From Girardinichthys multiradiatus (lineage: Eukaryota; Chordata; Actinopteri; Cyprinodontiformes; Goodeidae): 64,000 bases of DNA. Below, piece after piece: positions 30,401 through 43,057 of the stretch. Made by a program: the position numbers and the translations under genes. Numbering within the stretch: the stretch's first letter is position 1; each line of letters begins with the position of its first letter. Below the pieces are notes generated by a model, which saw only the letters and a program-made list of their open reading frames with translations, was not told the origin of the DNA and ran no database searches. The stretch lies in NCBI RefSeq assembly GCF_021462225.1, contig NC_061800.1, forward strand, positions 10,759,002-10,823,001. Direction: 5' to 3'.

Positions 30401-33400
30401 ACCACCGCACATCGAACTTGTTTCTTTGTTCCAAGCTCACACAGAACAGCATTGAGTGAACTCTCTATGGATATCCCTGCTTAAGACCTAGATCCTCAGT
30501 CTCATTCCCCCTGGCGACCTGACCACCATAACCCAGTAAGCCGATCTCAGATTCATGATAATTATTTGTTCTTAGTTTCGTCTTACCTTCCGTTACCTGA
30601 ACTCATCCATTCTAGTCACTTCTCTCCCTACAGTGAGATTTTTGTCCGTTTCGTTCCTGATTACATCACCAATAAAACAGTCTTTATTTTACTTCCTCCT
30701 CCTGAGTGTTCTCTGTATGTGGGTCAGAGATATTTCGAACATAATGACACATAGGGGAATTTCCCAGATTGTGAGGGATCATGCAAGTGTGGATATAATA
30801 CCTGTGTCACTTTAACTGTGTTAGGAGGGGACAGAAAACAGCATGGAAAAAGATAGCACAGTATGGGCCACGTCTGCCACTCGTACTGAAATTAGAGGGG
30901 GCCTTACTCTATGAGAGCCCCGAGAACCATTTGATCCAAAATACCACACTTTGTTGGATATATATATATATATAACAGAAGTCATGAGTGGTTTAGGATT
31001 GACAAACTTATCTTATGACAGGGTGTTAAGGTAGTTGTTACAATATTCTACTCAGCAGCAGTTCCAATTTAAAACAAACCTCAAAGAACCTGCAAAGCTT
31101 TTGCAGCATACAGTGGACTAAATGTTTTGGGTCATCAAGTGACGACATAAACATCATAAGCTGTACCTCTTACCTGTCCACTGTTGGCGTAGTCGTCGAC
31201 TGTAAGGGAGAGATCCAGCCGCAACGCCAGGCCAAAGTCACACAGGGCACACTCCTTCCTGTTCTTCACCACAACGTTGCTGCTCTTCAGGTCTCGATGG
31301 GCAACCGGTACCTACAGCAACAGAAATAAGATACAGCCAGGAAGCAGTCTTAATGACATTTTTTAGATATCTTAATGAGCTCAGAGCAACCTTTTTTAAA
31401 TGCCTAAATTGACAAAAACATTTTTTGAAAGAAACAGCTAAAGATTAGCCTCTTAGGTAAGAGAAAAAAGAAAAGAAATATCTATTCTTTGTTTTCTTAT
31501 AGTTGCCTTAGTTTAGGTATTTCTTGTTGCCTTACTTCTCAGATTTTCAATTTGGTTTCTGACTCTGTCCTTTCCATCTAAAATTTTCTTACACAACAAA
31601 AGATCATTAAATTGACTTTCTGTAGTTATAGATATATAGTTTAAATTTACCTTTGGAACCCCACTGGTTGTTGTGTCACTGTGGAGGTGAGATAATCCTT
31701 TTGCGATGCTCCCTGCCATGGCAAGTAGCTCCTCCCAGCTCATTATATTAGTTGAAAGGAAGTCCTGCAGATTTCCGAGGCTGTAGTAGGCCAAGACCAA
31801 CCAGTAGGTTGGGGGGAAGGCTGGGCCCCTCTCTTCAGCTGCGAAGAACTGAACTATGTTGTCATGTTGCAGCGTAGTGTCAGAGAAGATAGAGCACTCG
31901 TTTCTCCAAGAGGCATACTCCTTGCTTGGGAATACCTTTACTGCCACAGTTTCATAACTGTTAACTCCCCCTTTCTTGCTATGCAGCAGTCGTGCCCTCC
32001 ACACCTCAGCAAAGCGTCCCTTCCCCACCAGTTGATCCAGCTTAATGGGCAGTTCTTTTAGCTGCCAGTCTGACCTGTAACTGATACTGTCATTGTTTAG
32101 ACTTAGCTCTTTGGTATGTTCAATTTCAAGAGCCACCAGGGCCTCCCCTCCACCTTCATCCTTTGGACCTGGTCCATCATGTGGCATGTTCAAAGCCCGA
32201 TAGAGCTCTGGGGTGCATTTGGTGGGCCACTCGGGGCGGCGTATCCGGTGGAAATAGAAGGCAGCAGTGGCCACTATGACCACCAGGACTAGAGGTACCA
32301 AACTGATCACTACCACTGCGATAACATCTTTACTTTCCAACCTAGAAAAACCTGTAGAAACAATAAAAATGTGGTGTATTCACCCATGAAGTGGTTCTGT
32401 TTTTATCCATCAATAGCTAATGAAGATTCTTCTATCTTAAACCATTCATTAATCAATCAAGATGGCACTGAGTAAACAGCAGCAAGTTATATCGGCTCTG
32501 CCTCCTCTTTTCCTATTTTTAAGGGTTTCTAGATGTGTTTCTGTATTTTTCTTTAAAGGGGGTGAAACATTGTACAGTTGTGCACAAGGGAAGCCTACTT
32601 TTATTATTGTTGTTTTCAGCTTTTTCCAGTACGATTTTGGTACTCTTTGAGTCCACATGAGGGAACCCATGTGGATTTTACCAGGACCATTGTCTACACA
32701 TGGGGCCATCTCCTCGGGCCCTGCTTTTCACCACGCAGAGAAACTGGAGATTCCTGCAGAAATACAGAGGAGAAGCAGAGGCTGCAGAGGAGACCGTAAG
32801 AAGCGGAGGTACAGACCATGTCTGCCCTCTGTGATTATGGGAAATGTACGCTCCATCTCCAACAAGACAGAGGAGCTGGCTGCGCTGACGTGACACTAGA
32901 TGGAGTACCTGGAGTGCAGCCTCTTGTGTTTCACGGAGACATGGTTAAATGGACATATACCGGACTCAGTGGTTTCCCTGAAGGGGTTCAAACTCATGCG
33001 TGCAGGCTGGAGTGTGGCAGAGAGCGGTAAGAAGAAAGAAGGAGGGCTGGCGGTGCTTGTGAATGAGAGGTGGTGTGACAGGACGTATGTCCACGTAAAG
33101 GAGCCGCTCTGTACCCGGGACTTGGAGTTGCTTATTGTGGGCATACAGCCTTATTACCTCCTGAGGGAGTTTGGGCGTGTAATTTAGTTTTTCGTGTAGG
33201 CCTACATCTCGCCCTCGACCGCTGCTGCTGCTGCTGCTGCTGCTGCGTGTAAGCCTTCTCCCAACCTTCACGCAATACATCAAGTGCCATATGAGGGACA
33301 AAAAGACGCTGGACCTACTGTATGCTAAGGTGAAGGACATTTACAACTCCGCCCTCTTCCCCCTGCTTGGATGATCCGACCACAACTTGGTCCATCTGCT

Positions 33401-36400
33401 CCCCCAATACACACCCAAGGCTTAAGGTGAGAAGAAAAGGGGGCTAAGGTTAGAAGAGAGCGAGCACAGTGAAGATCTGTGAAAGAGTGGACTGAGGAGG
33501 CACATGAGAGATTGCAGGACTGTTTCCAGACCACAGACTAGGGCATGCTTTGCAGCTGTTATGGAGAAGACATTGATGGCCTGACCCACTGTATAACGGA
33601 CTTGCTGTGTGGACAGCATTGTGCCAACCCAGAAGTTAAGGTCCTTCTCTGGGTGACCCTTGAGCTTAAAGCCCCTCTGAACCAGAAGAAGAGGGCTTTC
33701 AATTCAGGTGACAGAGAGGATCAGATGGGAGTTCAGCACGAGCTCCAGTGAAGGATCAGGAGGTGTAAAAAGGACTACGGGAAGAAGCTGGAGGGGCAGC
33801 TTGCACGGAACACCGTGCGGGACTTGTGGAGAGGACCTAAGAACATTTCTGGATTCGAACAGAGTGTCAGAGAGACCGCTGACGGAGACCAGTGCTGGGC
33901 AGATTAATTTAAGTGTTACTTTAATAGGTTTAGTTCTCTCCCCATTCCCTCTGCAGTCTGCAGCACTGGGGCCCCACAGGGTATAATCCTATCACCATTT
34001 CTTTTCACCCTTTATGCTGCAGACTTCACCTACACCAAGGACAGCGGTCATCTCCCGATGTTCTATGACAACTCAGCCATTGTGGGCTGTGTGTCTGAGG
34101 GGAACGAGCTAGGGTACAGGTCAGTCATCATGGACGTTGTGGACTGGTGTTAGAGCAACCACCTGTGCTTGAACACCAGTAAGACGAAGGAGATTCTGAT
34201 CGACTTCAGGAGAAGGACACCACCTCACTCACCAGAAAACATAGATGGGGAAGACATTGAGTCAGTGGACAGTTTTGAGTACCTGGGTGTTCACCTCAAC
34301 AATAAACTGGATTGGTCCCATAACACCAGCACCAAGAAGGACCAGAGTCACCTCTGTATTTGTAAATACCTGCAATCATTGTCACTTTAGCACAATCACC
34401 TCCACTATTGGACCACTGTACATAAGTTATTTTATTTTAATTTAATTTTATTGTATTATTACTACTTGTTTTTGCACATTTACCTTGTTCTTCTTTAATT
34501 GCACATTTCTTATCTACACCCTACTTGTTACTAAGAGCTTCTGTAACAAGTTGTGAGATTTATAAAGTCTGTCTTATCTTATCAACTCCAGCATCACACC
34601 AATCACATTCAATCATTCAAACTCCTTCCCTTTCTAGCTACATTCACTGAATCCCACTCCCTTCATCCATTGCTCACCATTGAATTCCTTGCTAAAGATG
34701 AGCTTGTCATTACATTCCTCTCCACCTTGGCATCCACAGACCATCATGGTCCCGTCCACTGCAGGCTGTGGGACCATATGACATTCCCTTGAGGTGATAG
34801 TCAGTAACAATACTGGATCAACACCATCTAGGGGTAGTGCTGGGTCATGGCACATCGTTTGCACTGTCAACGAGTCGTTTGTCTTCCTCCTGCAAGAGTG
34901 GAGAACATCTATAACAACTAAACTGTAAATTATTTTGTTAGTACCCGCAGCATTATATCATTATTATATCATAGATGACAAATTGATGGCATGACAGCAA
35001 AGACATAAGTTTTGCTGCTGCAATGTCAATCAATGTGCATATACAGAAACTCATTAATCCTTGACAGACAACTCAGAACACAAGATATCTTTATATGCTG
35101 ATGATGTGATCCTTAACTTATCTGCCAGTATTTCTTATTTAATACATTTGATTGAATTAATTGAGCAGGATTTTGGTATCATTATTGTATTATTAGCAAT
35201 TCAAATTTGTTATTTGTTTTTTTCATAACGAAAAAAGATTCAATTCTGTCATATGAACCAATTTTATTAATGCAAAGAAAGGATTTACCTAGTTTGGTGT
35301 CCAAATTACCTAATTATCAGGAAGGCCACAGTTGTAACATAAAGCAGGTGAAGGGCAGCACATTCTCCCGGGTGCCTTGAATAAACCTAAGGTTTTCTCT
35401 GCTATCTTTTTTCCTCTCAGCTCCTTCTGATCTCTGCTTTACTACAGGAAGCTGTGTGGGTTTGGATTGCCATGAACAGGAAATGAGAGGAGATACACAA
35501 AGGGATCCTTGTGGAAGACTGCTATCCAAACAAAACCAGATATTTGCTTTGCAATCATACAGAAAGGCACAGCAGTAGACTATTGGGACTACAAAATTTT
35601 GAAACAAATACTGGTCCTTCTCAAAATATTAGCATATTGTGATAAAGTTCATTATTTTCCATAATGTCATGATGAAAATTTAACATTCATATATTTTAGA
35701 TTCATTGCACACTAACTGAAATATTTCAGGTCTTTTATTGTCTTAATACAGATGATTGTGGCATACAGCTCATGAAAACCCAAAATTCCTATCTCACAAA
35801 ATTAGCATATCATTAAAAGGGTCTCTAAACGAGCTATGAACCTAATCATCTGAATCAACGAGTTAACTCTAAACACCTGCAAAAGATTCCTGAGGCCTTT
35901 AAAACTCCCAGCCTGGTTCATCACTCAAAACCCCAATCATGGGTAAGACTGCCGACCTGACTGCTGTCCAGAAGGCCACTATTGACACCCTCAAGCAAGA
36001 GGGTAAGACACAGAAAGACATTTCTGAACGAATAGGCTGTTCCCAGAGTGCTGTATCAAGGCACCTCAGTGGGAAGTCTGTGGGAAGGAAAAAGTGTGGC
36101 AGAAAACGCTGCACAACGAGAAGAGGTGACCGGACCCTGAGGAAGATTGTGGAGAAGGGCTGATTCCAGACCTTGGGGGACCTGCGGAAGCAGTGGACTG
36201 AGTCTGGAGTAGAAACATCCAGAGCCACCGTGCACAGGCGTGTGCAGGAAATGGGCTACAGGTGCCGCATTCCCCAGACCTGGGCTACAGAGAAGCAGCA
36301 CTGGACTGTTGCTCAGTGGTCCAAAGTACTTTTTTCGGATGAAAGCAAATTCTGCATGTCATTCGGAAATCAAGGTGCCAGAGTCTGGAGGAAGACTGGG

Positions 36401-39400
36401 GAGAAGGAAATGCCAAAATGCCAGAAGTCCAGTGTCAAGTACCCACAGTCAGTGATGGTCTGGGGTGCCGTGTCAGCTGCTGGTGTTGGTCCACTGTGTT
36501 TTATCAAGGGCAGGGTCAATGCAGCTAGCTATCAGGAGATTTTGGAGCACTTCATGCTTCCATCTGCTGAAAAGCTTTATGGAGATGAAGATTTCATTTT
36601 TCAGCACGACCTGGCACCTGCTCACAGTGCCAAAACCACTGGTAAATGGTTTACTGACCATGGTATCACTGTGCTCAATTGGCCTGCCAACTCTCCTGAC
36701 CTGAACCCCATAGAGAATCTGTGGGATATTGTGAAGAGAACGTTGAGAGACTCAAGACCCAACACTCTGGATGAGCTAAAGGCCGCTATCGAAGAATCCT
36801 GGGCCTCCATAAGACCTCAGCAGTGCCACAGGCTGATTGCCTCCATGCCACGCCGCATTGAAGCAGTCATCTCTGCAAAAGGATTCCCGACCAAGTATTG
36901 AGTGCATAACTGTACATGATTATTTAAAGGTTGACGTTTTTTGTATTAAAAACACTTTTCTTTTATTGGTCGGATGAAATATGTTAATTTTGTGAGATAG
37001 GAATTTTGGGTTTTCATGAGCTGTATGCCAAAATCATCCGTATTAAGACAATAAAAGACCTGAAATATTTCAGTTAGTGTGCAATGAATCTAAAATATAT
37101 GAATGTTAAATTTTCATCATGACATTATGGAAAATAATGAACTTTATCACAATATGCTAATATTTTGAGAAGGACCTGTACATTTCAGTACTGTTTTTCC
37201 TTTTTTTCTTTTGTGGTCAGTAGTGAGCTGAGAGTGAATGTTTCATAATGCTGATCAACAACAAACTGAAGAAGCTTAGCTGTACTGTTTTCTGGCTGCC
37301 GGGACTACTGCCACTGGAGAACAATGACTGGATACTAAAAGCTTGAGGAACACTAGAACTGATACTAAATTACTACAAGAATCAGCCAGACAAAAGACTA
37401 AAGCCTCCAAACCAACCTGGCCCTAAATGAAACAGCAATAACTGCTTGTGCCACCCTTGTCGGCAACAACTGCGATCAAGCATTTGTGATAACTGGAAAA
37501 CAGAGGCCTTTATTCGTGTCTAAATGTGACTGAAAAGTGAGAAAACACTTTAAAATTAACAGTGACTGAGTGAATGTCGAGATTCCCCTTGCAGAATGAA
37601 AAAATTGTTTTAAAGCCTTTACTGCATTACCCAGTGCTCAGAACAATATTAAAGTCCATGGAACTCAGTCCAGAAGTTAACCTGTGCATTTACACAAGCT
37701 GGAAAAGTCTTTAAAAGCCATTTCTAAACTTCAGACAACAAGATCATTCATTCAGACATTCGAATGTGTTTCCACTTTAGCGATTCCCAGAAGACCCACA
37801 TTTTAACTCCCCGATAAAAGCAAAGGTGACAGATTATTCAATAAAAATCCAGAAACCACGAAGGTGCCAGTTTTTCAACTCCTTGGACTGAAAGGGTACT
37901 GAACTAAACAAAGGCCCCTGCTCCAAAATCTACATATCCAAGCTGGACTTAATCAACTAGTAAGCTATTTGGCAACAATGACAAGACAACTTCACTACAA
38001 ACCTCAGATAAATGGCTGAAAAGTTGAACACAACTGGGTGTTTCGAGAGGAACTCAAGAAACTGGTTTTGCAGTAGATAAAGCATGTTCATTTAAATCTG
38101 GACTGGCCTTCCTAAAGCCCTGTCCTCAATTCTATTGGAATTTTCTGGACGATGCTCGAACACTTATTACTTTAAACAAACCAGTCAATGATGTAGAGTG
38201 GTCAAATATCCAGCTAGGCAATAAAAAGCACATGATTGAGGAACTTGTTAAGTGACATTTAAATAAAAATCAGTTGGCCTGTTTGGAATGTGTTTTTGTA
38301 CATTTGTATGCATTTAGACACTGTGGGTGAATACAGCTAAATTATGCTAAGAAGAGCTGCGTGAAACCAAAACAATACAATGCAGTGCAGGTTATTAAGG
38401 AATCTCACCAAATAGAAATGCAGATATCCTCATTGGAGTTGCAGAAGGACGTCAGGTTGCAGTTACTGAAACAAATGTTGTCTTTGCACTTGGGCGTGGA
38501 CACATCGCACCACTTACACAAGATGTAACCCCCCAAAGATTGGACGGTACCTGGAAGACGAGGAGGAGAGGACAGTAAATTGATACAACAGGATACCTGG
38601 GTAGCAGGCCTATATTTACCCTCTCCTGCAAAAAAACAAAACAAAAACATTGTCCTTTTTTGAGTTGCTTTCAGAATGAGCTGTATGGGCTCTGTCACTT
38701 TTATACAAATTAGCTGTATCAGACCACGCCCCCAACCAGCACTACATACACCTGAAAAGGAGCCTGAAACTTATAAGACACAAAAATAAGTACTTACATT
38801 TCTATCATCTGCAGATTTGCCATGAACAAAGGGACTGCATTTTTCTTCATTCTAAGTCTTTGTGCAAATCGTGACGTGTACTGATGTGAGTTCTCAAAGC
38901 AGTGCCATGGTGAAGTGATTTGCGCAAACTAGCACTGTCTTTGGCAATGTGACTGAAACATTGCCCTAATAATAAAATTAGGCCACAAATCTCTGATATC
39001 CGACAGCCGTAGAATGTGCATGGACACATGTGGGTCTTTGCAGCCAACAACAGAACATCTGCCTTTGAGGGTAGCCATAGTAAAGCGCGTATTAGGTAAA
39101 ACCAGCCAGTGAGACGTGATCCTCTACTGAAAATCAAGTGGGTGGAGCTCTACCTCAGTAGCTAATCAGGGGCAGGACTCAGGTAACGTTGCTAAGCGCC
39201 AGTGTGATTATGACATCACAATTACACAGCTTTTGAAATCACGCGTTTTTCTAAAAAAAATGAATTCATTTATTCATTCATTTATAATAAAAAAAACTGC
39301 TGAATTTATTTATTTTTTGCATTTGGATTGTCAGTGTGCTGCAAAAACTGTTTTAACACAAACAAATTCAGCGTTGCTCAAGAGAACACCATGCTTTATA

Positions 39401-42400
39401 AGTTTAATCGTTTTTTGTTTTTTAGATATGTATATTTATACATACTGGACATATTTTATGTGATTTGTAAGAAGAAGACTTAGAATATCCATTTAACTGA
39501 CAGTACTGAAAAAACATCCAGAACATGCAAACTCCATGCAGAAAGACCCCTGGTCAGGAGTCGAACCCAGGACCTTCTTGCTGCAAGGCACCAGTGTTTT
39601 TATATATATATATATATATTTATGACTATGAGTATTGTAGCTTCACACTGAAAGCATCAAAACAATTAATTATCACATGTGGAATTACATACTGTGTGGA
39701 CCGCCTATGCGCTTGGGCCTGCCAAGTCTGTCCGGTTTTCTCCTCCTCCAGCAGATCCAACTCACCACCAGGTGGCGATCAGTGGACAGCTCAGCCTCTC
39801 TCTTCACCCGAGTGTCCAAAACATGCGGCCGAAGGTCTGATGATACGACAACAAAGTCGATCATCGACCTCCTGCCTAGGGTGTCCTGGTGCCAAGTGCA
39901 CTGATGGACACCCTTATGTTTGAACATGGTGTTCGTTATGGACAATTCGTGACTAGCACAGAAGTCCAATAACAAAACACCACTCGGATTCAGATCGGGG
40001 AGGCCATTCCTCCCGATCACGCCTCTCCAGGTGTCACTGTCGTTTCCCACGTGGGCGTTGAAGTCCCCCAGCAGAATAATGGGGTCCCCGGGTGGGGCAC
40101 TATCCCGCACCCCCGACAGGGACGCCAAGAAGGCCGGGTACTCTGCACTACCACTTGGCCCGTAGGCTGAAATGATAGTCAGAGACCTCTCCCCAACCCG
40201 AAGGCGCAGGGATATGACCCTCTCATCCACTGGGGTAAACCCCAACACGAGACAGCTGAGCTGGGGGGCAACAAGCAAACCCAGAACCCGGTGGTGGACA
40301 CCGGCAGTAAGGGATGCTGTCAAGCTGAAGTAGAAGTCCTATCGGCTGTGGTTGGCTTGTGGGACTCCTGAGGCGGCTGACGGGTACCGTGAGGCCAAGC
40401 GTGCTGCGGCCCAGGCTGCGGCAGAGGCAAAAACTCGGGCCTGGGAGGAGTTTGGTGAGGCCATGGAGAAGGACTACCGGTTGGCCTCGAAGCGATTCTG
40501 GCAAACCGTCCGGCGCCTCAAGAGGGGGAAGCAGTGCTTCGCCAACACTGTTTAAAGTGGGGGTGGGAGGCTGCTAACCTTGACTGAGGACATTATCGGG
40601 CGGTGGAAGGAGTACTTCGAGGATCTCCTCAGTCCTGCCATCACGCATTCCGTGGTGGAAACAGAGGCTGGGGACTCGGGGTTGGACTCTTTCATCACCC
40701 AGGCTGAAGTCACCGAGGTGGTTAAAAAGCTCCGCGGTGGCAAGGCTTCGGGGGTGGATGAGATCCGCCCTGAGTACCTCAAGTCTCTGGATGTTGTAGG
40801 GCTGTCATGGTTGACACGCCTCTTCAACATTGCGTGGCGGTCGGGGACAGTGCCTCTGGACTGGCAGACTGGGGTGGTGGTCCACCCCACCCTCCGGTCC
40901 CCCTTCATAATAAGGGGGACCGGAGGGTGTGTTCCAACTACAGGGGGATCACACTCCTCAACCTCCCTGGTAAGGCCTACACCAGGGTATTGGAGAGGAG
41001 AGTCCGACCGATAGTCGAACCTCGGCTTCAGGAGGAGCAGTGTGCTTTTCGTCCCGGCCGTGGAACACTGGACCAGCTCTATACCCTCTACAGGGTGCTC
41101 GAGGGTTCATGGGAGTTTGCCCAACCGGTTCACATGTGTTTTGTGGACCTGGAGAAGGCATTCGACTGTGTCCCTCGTGATGCCCTGTGGGGGGTGCTCC
41201 AGGAGTATGGAATCGGGGGCCCTTTATTAGGGGCCATCCGGTCCCTGTACGAGCGTAGCAGGAGTTTGGTCCGCATTGCCGGCACTACGTCGGACCTGTT
41301 CCCGGTGCATGTTGGACTCCGGCAGGGCTGCCCTTTGTCACCGGTCCTGTTCATAACTTTTATGGACAGGATTTCTAGACGCAGCCAAGGGCCGGAGGGG
41401 GTCTGGTTTGGGGACCAGTGGATTTCGTCTCTTCTTTTTGTGGATGACGTGGTCCTGCTGGCCCCCTCTAGCCAAGACCTACAGCAAGCGCTGTGGCGGT
41501 TCGCAGCCGAGTGTGAAGCGGCTGGGATGAGGATCCTCCAAGTCTGAGGCCATGGTACTCGACCGGAAAAGGGTGGCTTGTCCTCTTCAGGTTGGAGGGG
41601 AGTTCCTGCCTCAAGTGGAGGAGTTTAAGTATCTCTGGGTCTTGTTCACGAGTGAGGGAAGAATGGAGCGGGAGATCGACAGACGGATCGGTGCGGCTGC
41701 CACAGTAATGGGGGCGCTGTGCCGGTCCGTTGTGGTGAAGAGAGAGCTGAGCCGAAAAGCGAAGCTCTCAATTTACCGGTCGGTCTACGTTCCTACCCTC
41801 ACCTATGGCCATGAACTTTGGGTCATGACCGAAAGAACGAGATCCCGGATACAAGCGACTGAAATGAGCTTCCTCCGTAGGGTGGCCGGGCACTCCCTAA
41901 GAGATAGGGTGAGGAGCTTGGCCATCCGGGAGGGGCTCGGAGTAGAGTCGCTGCTCCTCCACATCGAGAGGAGCCAGTTGAGGTGGCTCGGGCATCTATA
42001 CCGGATGCCTCCTGGACGCCTTCCTCGGGAGGTGTTCCAGGCACGTCCCACCGGGAGGAGGCCCAGGGGACGGCCCAGGACACGCTGGAGGGACTATGTC
42101 TCTCGGCCTGGGAACGCCTTGGGCTCCCCCTGGAGGAACTGGAGGAGGTGTCTGGAGAGAGGGACGTCTGGGCGTCTCTGCTGAGTCTGCTGCCCCCGCA
42201 ACCCGGTCCTGGATAAGCGGAAGACGACGAGTACGAGTACTTGATGGTTTTTGCGACTGCACTTGGGGACACATTCGAAGTTTTCCCAATTGTTCGGACT
42301 GACTGACCTTAATTTCTTAAAGTAATGATGGCCACTCGTTTTTCTTTACTTAGCAAATTCTTTCTTGCCATTATATAAATTCTAACAGTCTATTCAGTAG

Positions 42401-43026
42401 GACTATCAGCTGTGTACTGTATCCACCTCCTGCACAACACAACTGATGGTCCCAACCCAATTTATAAGGCATAAAATCCCACTTATTAAACCTGACAGGG
42501 CACACCTGTGAAGTGAAAACCATTTCAGGTGACTACCTCTTGAAGCTCATCAACAGAATGGCAAGAGTGTGTGTAGCAGTAATCAAAGCAAAAGGTGGCT
42601 ACTTTTAAGAACCTAGAATGTAAGACATATTTTCAGTTGTTTCACACTTTTTTGTTCAGTATATAATTCCACATGTGTTAATTCATAGTTTTGATGCCTT
42701 CAGTGTGAAACTACAATATTCATAGTCATGAAAATAAAGAAAACTCCTTGAATGAGAATGTGTGTCCAAACGTTTGGTCTGTACTGTATATACTGGTGTT
42801 GGACAATGAAACTGAAACATCTGTCATTTTAGTGTGTTAGTGTGTTTAGTAGTGAGGAATGTTCACAACTGGACTCATTTAACAGGTAGCATCATGGTAC
42901 CATGCTAGAATTCACTGAGCTCCTGAGAGTGACCCATGTTTGTAGAATTAGTCTTCATGTCTAGGTGCTGGATTCTATTTCTACAATATAATGCACGATG
43001 AACACTCTTAGACCTAGAGAACAATC

Positions 43027-43057
<31 letters not shown>

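Larger units (their letters stand above)
28436..30749 (+). mobile_element. solo LTR of an LTR retrotransposon, carrying a Tc1
   Basis: Starts TGTCAGGATCTGGG and ends ATAATGACA, with matching TGTCA/TGACA ends. It is flanked by the direct repeat CATAG at 28431-28435 and 30750-30754. Removing the Tc1 at 28528-30139 leaves about 700 bp with no coding capacity. AATAAA at about 30669 fits an LTR polyadenylation signal on the plus strand. Most likely formed by recombination between two LTRs. The family is not identified. Confidence 0.85.
39695..42239 (+). mobile_element. Rex3 retrotransposon (RTE clade) with inverted 5' part
   Basis: RTE-type non-LTR retrotransposon. 40283-42239 is in sense and carries reverse transcriptase. 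39695 to about 40283 is inverted and carries the endonuclease. The two sequences used as the standard teleost Rex3 PCR sites are both present: TGGCAGACTGGGGTGGTGGT at 40862-40881, and the complement of CGGTGACAAAGGGCAGCCCTG at about 41323-41343. The element ends ATAAGCGGAAGACGACGAG. Confidence 0.93.
39600..42786 (-). mobile_element. Tc1 family B copy, split by Rex3
   Basis: Left piece 39618-39694 matches the terminal repeat of the 25.7 kb element, with its outer tip replaced by (TA)n. Right piece 42240-42786 is the reversed 5' part of the same element: the first transposase codons, the leader and an intact tip (GTCCAAACGTTTGGTCTG). The middle and C-terminal coding part is missing. Rex3 occupies the gap. 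Confidence 0.85.

Noticed and set aside
39685..40323. A 212-codon open frame that could be taken for a host endonuclease gene
   Set aside because: It is the inverted endonuclease part of Rex3, next to the Rex3 reverse transcriptase.
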